From Heterobasidion occidentale (lineage: Eukaryota; Basidiomycota; Agaricomycetes; Russulales; Bondarzewiaceae), in assembly GCA_039111635.1 (NCBI GenBank), contig JBCAQO010000002.1, forward strand, positions 1,860,001 through 1,924,000: 64,000 nt of DNA, given 5' to 3'. Below the pieces are notes generated by a model. It made no database searches. It was not told the origin of the DNA and was given only the letters and a program-made list of their open reading frames with translations. Positions 19,344-29,701 of the stretch are shown here, in pieces (within the stretch, counting starts at the first letter, position 1; the number at the start of each line of letters is the position of its first letter). A program made the translations under genes and the position numbers.

Positions 19344-20963
19344 CGTCCTGCATGACGTTAAACTGTGAAAAGATAAGAAGGCAGGGGAAGTACCTGACCA
19401 ATTGCGTTTCAACCCTCCGGTCTCAAGACAGGACAAGCATTTAACACTCCTGTTGTCAAGAGGTATTCTGACAAGCAAATTGGGCATCCCACTTGATCCC
19501 CAGTTTTACAGGACCCTTTCCGCATTAGGAGGTCCTCGATTCAACATAACCATGGTACTGGTACGCCGGCTTTTCAGTCCCGTGGTGAGACCGAAGAGCT
19601 ACAAATGATGCAAGAATCTTGGTGGGAAATCATGTTGCATGTTCACCGTTGGGGAACGGTGGACCATACCTCGCTGTCAAGGTCTGACAGGTGTCTTGGA
19701 CATCCCACTTTGGATCTCCAGTTTTACAGGGTCTTTTCCGCATTAGGGGGCCCTATCAAGATGCAGGTACATAGTGGCCGCACTCCACTAGTAGCCAAAA
19801 CGGACAAATACATCCGCAACAATGTAAAACTACGAAAGGCTTGGTCCACAATGACGATAAACTAGTTACCGTCCGGAACAACGTTAAATCTACCGAGGAC
19901 CCTTGGAGTGTGGTTGTATTCTGGCAAATAATGGAAGGGAGGGCCTCCACCGTTGCGGAACCCTGCCAACTAGGTCGAGGCGCTTCCATATTCCATATGC
20001 CCTACAGTAAAAGAATATGGGGTTGACACGGTTCAATTCCGTGCGAGGGGTTTGGGGACATGGAGCGGGTTGTCAGTCATCCAACGAGGCCATGACTACT
20101 CCATGGTGCGCCCATTCTACCCTTGAAGTCCGAAGCAAGGATTCCGCTTCAAGGGCCAGTCAAGAGGCAACTGGGATCATGCCTCAGGTTTTAGGACGTC
20201 CTCCATGACGTTAAACTGGGATTACCCTTTCCTTACAGGGTCATGAGCAGTGTCCAAACATGAGATATGTTTTGGCATTGCTGTCCGCAATGACGTTAAA
20301 CTACCACTCCTTTCAGCATAGGAGATGTCGATTGACATCGTTGTTGACGCCACGATGTTGATCTAGTCCGCAATGACAATAAACTATTGTCCTTTTGTTC
20401 TAGGGATCGTACTGGAGCTGGGATTACTGCTTCCAGCTGCAGTAGTCCAAAATGACCTTAAAACTACCCTCACCCCAGAGGATTAAATCTATCGAGGCTC
20501 GGGAGGTTCAAGCCAGGCAATAGCAGGACGTCCGCAATGACTATAAAATACGGCCGTCCTTCATGACATTAAACTGAGTTGCCCTTCGTCTACAGGGCCA
20601 TGTGAGTTGTGTCAAAATAGGCCTTCAAGTCTATTCTCGCAACTCTATAAGTTATCCGGTTTGATATAGTATAAACCGTCACCATCTTGCCTCAATGGGA
20701 ACCCTGTCAAGAAGGAGGAACTGGTCTACGGCCCTATGCGCATCACCGATGGATATTCCGGCGCGCAGAAATGCCTGCTATCTTGTTTACAGGTACTCCT
20801 ACGTTGGGAGATGGATAGGTCCACAACGACCTTAGCTTAAACTAGCAGGGCAGTCCGCAACGACTTATGCATAAACTAGCCTCAGTCCGCGAAGACTTAA
20901 GGATAAACTAGCCGACATCCGCAAAGACGCGAAACTACGGACATCCGGCACAATGTTAAACTA
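19344..20963 (+). repeat. Hairpin array with recurrent ~20-nt motif (element A)
   Basis: About 15 copies of a degenerate motif, close to GTCCGCAATGACGTTAAAC followed by TA, are spread over 1.6 kb (for example 19344, 19844, 20198, 20283, 20366, 20445, 20530, 20556, 20853, 20885, 20942). The spacers between copies are mostly hairpins: 20240-20280 (AGCAGTG..CATTGCT outer arms, AAACAT..ATGTTT inner), 20307-20325 (CTCCT/AGGAG), 20326-20341 (GATGTC/GACATC), 20411-20443 (ACTG, AGCTGG / CCAGCT, CAGT), 20604-20645 (GAGTTG/CAACTC). No protein frame is supported. The same array, in the same order, is in element E. Confidence 0.7.
19965..20043 (+). other. tRNA-like folded segment inside the array
   Basis: A D-arm-like hairpin (GCC..GGC, 19965-19981), an 8-bp hairpin (CCATATTC at 19986-19993 with GAATATGG at 20013-20020) and a perfect T-arm-like hairpin (5-bp stem, 7-nt loop TTCAATT, 20027-20043) follow in tRNA order. 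The acceptor ends do not pair, so this is not a functional tRNA gene. Element E keeps it (T-arm at 30687-30703, minus). Confidence 0.4.
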
Positions 20964-21327
20964 CCAGGACATACCTTACATTGACCCCGCAATAATTACC
21001 GTCAAGGTGGATACCATGGTCTATTCAAGAGACCATGGGGTTCAAAGTCTATTCTTCAAAGTCCTTACCTCGTGTTCAATACGCGGAGCACGGCTGCATG
21101 CTCGCTCCCATGTGACAAACAAACTCTGGATGAACACTCAATCTCTAACCAGGGTGGGCCACCGTATGGGGCTGACAGAGTTAGGGATCTTCAAAGGGGT
21201 CTTGCCAGACTTGAAACAAGTCGAGAGAACTGTTCACTCTCTCGATAGGTTGGTGGGCCTAAGCCTTGATAAAGCGATCAACCCACACACCTGGAGTCCC
21301 CCTCAATACCGGAGATCAAGGAGATGA
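20953..21327 (+). CDS. Small ORF in the 3' region of element A, unknown
   Basis: 124 codons ending YRRSRR, overlapping the end of the hairpin array. Element E has the same frame open for at least 105 codons (29341-29658, minus). It is basic in its C-terminal half and without known motifs. A 9-bp hairpin (21014-21038, CCATGGTCT arms) lies inside it, so the openness may be accidental. Confidence 0.25.
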   Translation: MLNYQDIPYIDPAIITVKVDTMVYSRDHGVQSLFFKVLTSCSIRGARLHARSHVTNKLWMNTQSLTRVGHRMGLTELGIFKGVLPDLKQVERTVHSLDRLVGLSLDKAINPHTWSPPQYRRSRR

Positions 21328-21801
21328 AGATCTATCCTGGAAACACTGAAGCATGGCCTTCGGCATTCTGAAGAAGAACGACACACACCCATCCACAGAC
21401 GTGTTTTGATTCATCACATAATCATTCGCACGTGACACCTTTCTGTATCGTTGCCAGAAGAAACTGGCTTATCAAACCTTCCAGGGAGTCCTGGTCGAGC
21501 AGCTGCCTATTGACTCTAGGAGTGTACTCAATCAAAATGTAACAGTGAAGGAAGAACACCGGAGAGAAAACACGGTATTGTGGTGATATTGCAAACCTCA
21601 CATCAAACAGCTCAACGGAGACAGAAAACTCCTAGGTGTTGTAAACAACGTAAGTCGGTCTTCGCCCCAGAAAACGAAGTCATATTGGGAAGACGCATCC
21701 CAATCTGTTTGGACGACCAGAAAGCAATTGTACATGGAATGACGATGAAGCTCGCAAGGGCGAGTAGTCCCCTCAGGAGTTAGGACCTAGAAAGGGGGTA
21801 A
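21328..21801 (+). other. Pre-LTR tail and polypurine tract of element A
   Basis: Counterpart of a 129-codon minus-strand frame in E (28926-29315), here broken by stops. Ends with the polypurine tract at about 21788-21801 directly before the 3' LTR. Confidence 0.6.
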
Positions 21802-22376
21802 TGTTATGACTTGACCGATCGGGGCCCTTCGGGGCCGGTCTATCTGATGGTTTAAGTATCACATGCTAGGCGGCTCTACTACAGAGCGTACATCAAGGTA
21901 TTCAGCATGTCCTTAAGAGCCGACTGGACTGATGGTTCTTCAAGACATCGGTAGAGGGCATATGAGAGGGTCATAGGTATAGCGGATTGATAAGGCATGC
22001 ATTCACATGCCATGGGCTTAGGGCTTATGGGTAAGCACCTCGTCGCACCTGGATGGATTAGTGCGACTGGAGAAGTACAAGAGTAGGCACCGGCTGAGAG
22101 AGACAGCAACCACAGCTCTCCTGGGATGGACCCGGAGAAGCATACGGACTCTTACCCTATACCCTATACAGTATATAAGGCCCATAGAATAGGATGAGGA
22201 TCTTCAGTCTATTCTCTTTGTTCTTAGGTATCTCCATATACCTATTTTCGAGCCAATCATTATTCCCTCCTATATCATTGCCTGATACAGTCGAGACTTT
22301 GTCCACCACTCAGTCCATCGTGCGACCTAGGGAAGAACCTGTTACTCTTGGGTTACTGAACGAGCAGTTTGTAACA
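21802..22376 (+). repeat. 3' LTR of element A (575 bp)
   Basis: TGTTATGAC to TTTGTAACA, nearly identical to the 5' LTR; the PBS-complementary 10-mer is conserved. Followed by the right target-site copy AGCGG. Confidence 0.9.
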
Positions 22377-22381
22377 AGCGG

Positions 22382-22586
22382 CAAGCGTGGTGAGGTGGGC
22401 AGAGACTGGTATGGAAACTCCCTCTGGAGTTGTTGGACAGCCGCTTTGGCCAGGGTGTCCAGTGTCTGGGTTGGCAACGGCCAAGATGATGTCCAGCGAG
22501 GGGTTCCTTGATGGTGAAGAGGTAGTTCCTTCATCAATGAGCATGGCGTGTTCAGGGGAGTAATCAAGGGAGGAATGGTCGGACAT
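22382..22586 (-). pseudogene. ORF3 of element B, 5' end
   Basis: Starts MSDHSSLDYSPEHAM at 22586 and runs into the LTR of element A. The continuation is at 11607. A TATATAAG box at 22640-22633 lies 54 nt upstream. Confidence 0.6.
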
Positions 22587-22645
22587 GTACTAGTGGGAGG
22601 ATTCTTGCTTCAGAAAGGAGGAGAGACGTCCTCTTATATACCTTT

Positions 22646-25600
22646 CTAAAAGCCTAATTGCTGCAGGTCGGGGGCTCTGTGATAGCTTTTGTGAAACTCA
22701 TGAAGCGCCTTGTCGGCCGTATCTTTGAGGAGGGCAAAGGGTTCCCAGGTGTTATTGGCTTTGCAGTATCCGACCCACTTTGACGAGGTACTTGGTCCCT
22801 CGTCCCTGGTGTCTTGAATCCAGAATGGCCTCCACTTCATAGTGCTCTTCTTTATTCAGGATTTCTGGGGCAGATCTGGGGAAGTTCCTTCCATGGGCCT
22901 CTGTCTCATGATATTCGGTAAGTACGGAGGCATGAAATACCGGGTGTATCTTCTATGTTTCAGGTATTTTTAGCCGATAAGCCAGAGGGCCAATTCTTTC
23001 GGTCACTTGAAAAGGACCATAACACCTAGGTGCCAGTTTGAACTTCGGATGAGTCGTCCAAATGTGGGTTCCTTCTAACCAAACTCGGGTTTCTACTTCC
23101 ACTGCGGAAGTTTCCTGTGCAGGTCCCGGTCCTTGGCGTGCTGCGCTGCTATCTGTAGACTGGCAGCTGCATCTTCTTGGACTTCTTTGATTAGCTGTAA
23201 GCATTTCAGTTACTGCGGGCACCTTGGTCTCTAGTGCTGAGTCGACCGAATATGGCAGATTGAACCCATAGAGGATTTCAAATGGTGACTTCCCTGTAGC
23301 AGAGTGTTTTTGGGTGTTATGGGAGAATTCTGCAAAGGGAATCAAGTCTACCCAGTTATCTTGATGGTAGTTTCAAAATAGCCGTAGGAATTGTTTGATT
23401 TCCTGATTAACCCGTTCTGTTTCTCCGTTTGTTTGGGGATGATAAGCCATGCTGAGGGCAGGAGTGGTTCCCAATCCTTTCCACAGTTCTCACGTGAATT
23501 TTGCCGCAAATTGGGGGCCTCTATCGGACACCACCTTGGTCGGCAGACCATATCGTTTATAGACGTTGTCCTAGAAGAGCGTTGTAGTTTCTTCGGCTGT
23601 GATTGTCTTCTTGCACAGAGTTGTGACTATCCCTTTTGACAGGCCCTGGTCAACCACCACATTTATTGAATCGTATCCTCTGCTTTCCGGGAGGTCTGTT
23701 ACGAAGTCGGTGGAGATGAAACACCAAGGGGCATTTGTGGTTTCCAATGGTTGAATTGGTGGATGGGTCCTGTGGGGTAGGTTCTTAGTGGACTGGCAAA
23801 CTGCGCATCCATCCACGTATTGATGGACAAATTTGGTCATGCTCGACCACCAATAATGGCGTTGTACCAATTCCAAGGTCTTCCCTCAACCTGGGTGTCC
23901 TGTAGCCATGGTGTCGTGGTGCGTCCTGACAATCATTCACCGGAGGAGGTCGTCCTTTGGGACACATATGTAACCATCGCGTCTTGTGATGCCATCTTCA
24001 TGTGTCCACTTTCCTAGGTCACCCTTCATTGCTTTTGGTCCCTTTTCCAGCAATTTCTTGAGGGCGACATCGACTAGTAAATCATATTCTGAACACGAGT
24101 GTCGAATGAGGGAGAGGATGTCCAAGGATACAAGTTCCGTTGCTTTGACATGTATGCCTTCGTTTGACTCTACCAGGGTTTCACTGGACTTGTTGAAAAG
24201 TTTGGACGGGAGCAGAGTCTGTGCCTTGTTATCAGATTCCACCTCACTGAGGTCTGGATGCCTGGACAGAGCATCGGCATGATTGGTCATTCCAGCCTTG
24301 TAGCTGAGCTGGAAGTCAAACTGGGACAAAAACAGACTCCAGCGTGCTTGTCGCCTCAACAGGTCACGCGCTGTCTGAAAGTAAACCAGGTTCTTGTGGT
24401 CTGTCCAGACCTCAAAGGGGTGTCTAGCACCTTCGAGGTAGTGTTTCCAATGTTCCAGTGCCTTGATGATTGCAAGGAGTTCACGATCATGCACGTTGTA
24501 ATTCCTCTTGGGGGGTGAAAATGATCCCGAGAGGTAGGCAACTGGGTGCCAGTTGTTATCAGGTCCTTCCTGTAAGAGGACTACACCATATACGGAAAGG
24601 GAGGCATTGGTGACAAGCCGGTAGGGGCGCATCGGATCAGGGTATAATAGGACGGGTTGACTGATGAAGGCCTTCTTCAACCGGTCAAAAGCCTGTTGGC
24701 AGTTCGCGGTCCAGTCCCATTTTGTGTCTTTCTTGATAAGGTCGTGCAGGGGACGAGCAATTAAGGAAAACTTATCAATGAATTGCCAATAAAAGTTCCC
24801 TAGGCCTAAGAAAGAGCGGATGTCGCGGACTGTGCAAGGGATGGGCCATTTCTGGATGGCTTCAATCTTCGAATCCTCCATGGCGATGTGGTCTTTTGAA
24901 ATCGTGTACCCCAAGTAGTTTAGCTTTTCCTTGTGGAACTCGCATTTTTCCGGTTTGAGGTAAAGATCGTTGTCACGTAGGATTTGGAGGACTTGTCAAA
25001 CAACCACAATGTGTTCTGCTGTGGTTTTCGTGAAGATGAGGATGTCGTCCATGTATACCGTGATTTTCTGGGCGAGGATGAGATCTTGGAAGATCATATT
25101 CATCATGGCTTAGAAAGTGGCTGGGGAGTTAGTGAGCCCAAAGAACATTACTGTAGGTTCAAAGAGCCCCAAGGGCATTACAAAGGCTGCCTTGGATTTG
25201 TCCCCTTTCTTAATGCGCATGTTGTTGTATCCCCACCAAACATCCAGCTTCGAAAATACAGTTGCCTCTCAGATGATATCCAGTAGTTCCTGGATTAATA
25301 GTAGGGGGCAGACATTTCAAATGGTGTGTTCATTGAGGTGGCGATAATCCTGTACCGGGCGGAGCTTTCCATCCTTCTTGTTTATGAAGAAGGAGGCCGC
25401 GCTATGTGCCGTTGATCGACGTATTGTTCCCCTGGAAAGATGCTCCTTGACAAATTTTCCTAGCTCGTCGTGCTTCTCCGGGCTCAAGGGAAATATCCTT
25501 GGAGCCTGAGGTTTGAAGGACGGCTTGAGGTCTATCGCATGATCCCATATAGTGTGTTTGGGGAGTCTTTGCGATCATCTTTCACTAAAGATGTCGGGTA

Positions 25601-26455
25601 GGAATGGTATTCCGATGGCACGCAACTCTTCAAGTTGGTGGTGTCAATTTCCTCTTCCAGGTCTTCAAAACTAGCGAACCCCGAGGGTTCAGGAGCTACC
25701 TTTCTGATGACGGGTTCTTCTCCGCTATCCATTGCAGAGGAGTCAAACGGTATTTGCGCCTCTTTGGCGACTTCTTCTGAAGCTTTGCTCTGGGCTGCCT
25801 CTTGCTGAGCTTGCCGGTGTTCCTTCCTTTCGGCCACTTGCTCCTTGAGCCACTCCCGAGCCTTTGCTTGTCAGGTTTTGTGCTCTAACAAGGAGAGGAA
25901 CCAAGATTTCCATTCCTTTGCGGGGACTTGGCTCCATTGCTCTTTGGTCCACGTCCATGAAGGTCCTACCAGTTCAGAGACAAGATGTGGTTTTGTCCGC
26001 TGAGGAATCTTGTCACCGCGTAGTTTCGCTAGCCATGCCTTCTTGGTAGGCTCTTCCCTTGCCTTAGTGAACCCATATGGTTGTCGGCAGTCTTGGGGGC
26101 ATCAATCAAAGTGTACTTCACGGCGCCTCCACCCGATGGAGGGGTCGTGGTATTTTAGCCAATCTGTTCCTAGAAGCATGTTGACCTTCCCTAGATTGGT
26201 GATAAACATCTGGACGCGTTCAGTATGGGTTCTCCCCCGTCTATCCATGACGGTGATATTTGCGTCTATGCCTCGTTGAATGAGGCCTGCCTTGTTGATG
26301 GTGTTGTCAATGTTGTGAACGTGGATAGGGCAGTTTAAGGGGTAAGTTGGAAGGTTGTGTCTCCGTACCCACTTTTCGTTCACCAAAATCCCTTCACAGG
26401 CTGAGTCGATGGCGGCTCTGGCTCCAGCGCTTCTTCCTCGAGTTGTTAATCGCAC
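22646..26455 (-). pseudogene. pol of element B (broken)
   Basis: The protease region is open for 117 codons (26455-26102; AAIDSACEG and LLGTDWLKYHDP). A linker frame 25837-25532 contains TGA at 25577-25575. RT motifs to YMDD (about 25050) are split. The RNase H frame 24914-23937 again has VTNAS at the first catalytic position and keeps WTDHKN and NHADALSR. Integrase HHCC and core lie in 23876-23571, the C-terminal part in 23345-22953, and the chromodomain in 22840-22646. Several stops and frameshifts. Confidence 0.85.
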
Positions 26456-26569
26456 GTCAAGTTGGATGGGGGTAATGAATGTGGCTGTTCATTGCTCCAA
26501 TTTGAATACATGATGGGGAAGTGTACTCGGGTTTCCTCAACCCTCTCTCTTCGGCTGGTGAAAGAGAGG

Positions 26570-27793
26570 TCAGGAAAAATCCTCCGCTAGATCCACCAAC
26601 ATCTGTTTGGCCTTGGCCTCCCCTACTTCTCTGAAGAACGCTCGGACACCAGCAGTATCACGGACGGGTCCGTTGCCTCGTCGTCCATTAGGCGGTACGT
26701 AGCGCTCTCCATTGCTCTGGCCTGATCCCCTGTTCCTTGCGGGAGGGTCTTCATGTTCCATCGGATTACCAGGTTGTGATACCCGATGGTAGTTGCCATG
26801 AGAACTCCCCTCCTCCAGTCCTCAATGAAGTCCTGCATTGTTCCCCAACGGGGATTCTTAATTGTCTTCATCCTCCATGTCTGCAGTGTGAGTTCTTTTA
26901 CCTCCTCTACCCATTGGTCTGCGCCTATATCCTCGAGATGGTTGAACGCTTCTACGTGGAGAGGGACAATCAGCTATCCCGTGCCCTGGCTTTCCACAGT
27001 TGAAGCAGGAAAAGGGGGCTGGTCTCTTGCCATCATATACACGCTTGTTTCGGGTAGCGTCTTGTTTGCGAGAGGCGTCAATGTCCATGTCAACCACTTG
27101 GTTGTTCATTCTGCGAGGAGCGTTGGTGGAATTATAGCGAAGGGCAGGTTGGAGGTGAAAGCGATTGAGGAAGTTGCTTTGGAATGAGGTGGAGTTGGCG
27201 AGGATCGCCTTTTGAGCACTTCAGGCCCTCAAGTGTCCATCTATTTCACAGGCAGTATTGATCCAGTCCTGGATCGTGTCTTTCAGCAGTGTTTCTTTGT
27301 CATAGATCTTGTCCATGACCTTTGGATCAAGTCCTCTCTGGAAGTAAGGAACTTGTTCCTTGTCGGTGATGTCGGCATCGGCGGCTATAAGGACGAATTG
27401 ATTGGAGTATTCGTCCACCATCATCTTTCTTTGGAAGAAGGACATAAGAGTGCTTCGGGCCTTGTCTGTAAGGTTTGTTTCCTTGAACTGAAGTTTAAAC
27501 TTGTTGTAGAAGTCAGTCCAAGTCCCGAGGGTTTTGGGCGGGGTTGCCCCGACTGTCTTCTTCAGGAAGCTTTCTGCCCATACACCGGCTGTTCCATACC
27601 TCATGCATGAGAGGGTGAGGGAAACTTTGTCTTTATCCATCTTGTACCGGTCCAATTCTGCTGTAAAAAGGAGGAGGCAATTCATGATGAATTTCTGCAA
27701 TCGTGTTCTATCCCCTTCGAAATTATCGGGGAGTTTAAGCTTGCCCCTTCTGGATGATGCGGTTGTAGGGGGAGCTGTAGGATTTGTTGACAT
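26570..27793 (-). pseudogene. gag of element B (broken)
   Basis: 190 open codons from MSTNPTAPP (27793) cover the capsid-like region. The zinc knuckle CFNCGKPGHGIADC is in another frame (27109-26858), and the tail ends LAEDFS at 26570. Close relative of the A and E Gag. Confidence 0.8.
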
Positions 27794-28282
27794 AATGATA
27801 TTATCTTCAATATTTTGGGTATTGATTGGTGTTTGAATATCCGAGGATTCGGACTCAGATGTTCCTTCTTCTTCTTCTTCCGATGTATCTGGGATTTCCA
27901 GTTCAGGGATTCTATACTAGGGTGGCTCTACCCAGTCTTCTGCTATTTCGTCCCAAGCCCACTCGGCTTCTGTTTCTTCCTCTCTTGTGAAGAAATATTG
28001 TCCTTCTCGATACGAGCAGTTATCAAAGTTTGGGGGAGCTGGCTGATTGGTGTCGGAGTAATACCAGCGGTTTCCCCTTTGATGGATAGGACGATTGTTC
28101 TGTCGAAGTTGGTCGTTGGTTTGTCTAGTGCCTGGTGGATATCCTAGGCCTAGGTCTTGCTCCAGGGTGTGTGAAGTAACGCTCTTTGGTGGGTGTCTAT
28201 GCCACCAATGAGGGTTGTGAGAGAGTGTGTGGCAGCAAGCAGAGTGTGGTGCAAGGTAGGGGTAAAAGCGAGTCTATTCTAG

Positions 28283-28870
28283 TGTTACAAACTGCTCGTT
28301 CAGTAACCCAAGAGTAACAGGTTCTTCCCTAGGTTGCACAATGGGCTGAGTAGTGGACGAGGTCTCGACTGTATTAGATAGTTAATACAGGAGGGAGTAA
28401 TGGTGTTCTACAAAGATAGGTATAGGGAGATACCTAAGAACGAAGAGAATAGACTGAAGATCCTCAGCCTATTCTATGGGCCTTATATACTGTATGGGGT
28501 ATAGGGTAAGAGTCCGTGTGCTTCTCTGGGTTTCCATCCCAGGAGAGCTGTGGTCGCCGTCTCTCTCAGCCGGTGCCTATCTTGTACTTCTCCAGTCCAC
28601 ACTGATCCATCATGGTGCGACGAGGTGCTTACCCCTAAGCCCTAAGCCCATGGCATGTGAATGCCTCCCTTATCTGTGTATCTATCTCATGAGCCTTGTG
28701 TCCCTCCAATATAGCCTCTACCGATGTCTTGAAGAACCATCGGTCTTGTCGGCTCCTAAGGACATGCCGAATACCTTGATGTACGCTCCGTAGTGGAGCC
28801 GCCTAGCATGTGATGCTTGATCCATCGGTTAGACCAACCCCAAAGGGCCCCGATCGGTCAAGTCATAACA
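28283..28870 (-). repeat. LTR shared by elements B and E (588 bp)
   Basis: Serves as 5' LTR of B (primer-binding site at 28280-28271) and as 3' LTR of E (polypurine tract AGAAAGGGGATAA ends at 28871). TATA at 28489-28483 and the transcript-start 10-mer at 28455-28446 are conserved. About 150 nt on the B side differ strongly from LTR 38896-39484, while the other 430 nt are nearly identical to it. Confidence 0.88.
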
Positions 28871-28925
28871 TTATCCCCTTTCTAGTTCCCAACTCCTGAG
28901 GGGACTACTCGCTTGAGCTTCATCG

Positions 28926-29315
28926 TCATTCCACGTACAATTGCTTTCTGGTCGTCAAAATAGATTGGGATGTGTCTTCCCAATATGGCTTCGTTTTCCG
29001 GGGCGAAGACCGACCTACATCGTTTACAACGCCTAGGAGTTTTCCATCTCCGTTGAGCTGTTTGATCCAGGCTCTAGCAATATCGCCACCAATATTGGCG
29101 TCGCCCTCGGTGTTCTTCACCATTAACGTACGTTTTGTGTGAGTACACTCCTGAGTCGATAGGCAGCTGCTCGACCAGGACTCCCTGGTAGGTTTGATAA
29201 GCCAGTTTCTTCTGGCGACGATGCAGAAAGGTGTCGTGCGAATGATTATGAGATGAAATAGAAACTTGTCTATGGATGGGTGTGTGTTGTTCTTCTTCAA
29301 AATGCCGAAGGCCAT
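28926..29315 (-). CDS. Pre-LTR small ORF of element E, unknown
   Basis: 129 codons ending 41 nt before the polypurine tract end. Charged, with no known motif. The A copy (21353 onward) has stops in the same frame, so coding status is doubtful. Confidence 0.2.
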   Translation of the reverse strand: MAFGILKKNNTHPSIDKFLFHLIIIRTTPFCIVARRNWLIKPTRESWSSSCLSTQECTHTKRTLMVKNTEGDANIGGDIARAWIKQLNGDGKLLGVVNDVGRSSPRKTKPYWEDTSQSILTTRKQLYVE

Positions 29316-29701
29316 GCTTCAGTGTTTCCAGGATAGATCTTCATCTCCTTGATCTCCGGTATCGAGGGGGACTCCAGGTGTGTGAGTTGATCGCTTTACT
29401 AAGGCTTAGGCCCACTAACCTATCAAGAATAGACATTTTCTTGACTTGTTTTGAGTCCGGCAAGACCCCTTTGAAGATCCCTAACTCTGTCAGCCCCATA
29501 CGGTGGCCCGTCCTGGTTAGAGATTGAGTGTTCGTCCAGAGTTTGTTTGTCACATGGGAGCGAGCATGTAGCAGCGCTCCGCATATTGAACACGAGGTAA
29601 GGACTTTGAAGAATAGACTTTGAACCCCATGGTCTCTTGAATAGACCATGGTATCCACCTTGACGGTAATTATTGCAGGGTCAGTGTAAGGTATGTCCTG
29701 G

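Larger units (their letters stand above)
11608..22376 (+). mobile_element. Element A: complete but defective Ty3/gypsy chromovirus
   Basis: Two LTRs of 577 and 575 bp bound gag, pol with C-terminal chromodomain, ORF3, a structured 3' non-coding region and a polypurine tract (AGAAAGGGGGTAA before 21802). It is inserted in antisense orientation into element B of the same family, with 5-bp target duplications at 11603-11607 and 22377-22381. The LTRs differ by about 17 substitutions, all transitions by my count, plus one 2-bp gap. The pol frame has several stops and frameshifts, so the element could move only with proteins from another copy. Confidence 0.9.
22377..28282 (-). mobile_element. Element B, main body (5' part)
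   Basis: Minus-strand Ty3/gypsy element of the same family as A and E: gag, pol and the start of ORF3 (22586-22382), cut at 22377 by element A and continued at 11607. Its 5' LTR is the shared LTR at 28283-28870, and its primer-binding 10-mer is at 28280-28271. Degenerate throughout, although some stops seen in A and E are absent here (for example in the protease). Confidence 0.88.

Noticed and set aside
19344..20963. CRISPR-like array of repeats and spacers
   Set aside because: The motif copies are degenerate and unevenly spaced, the spacers are hairpins shared between two retrotransposon copies, and the context is a eukaryotic LTR element.
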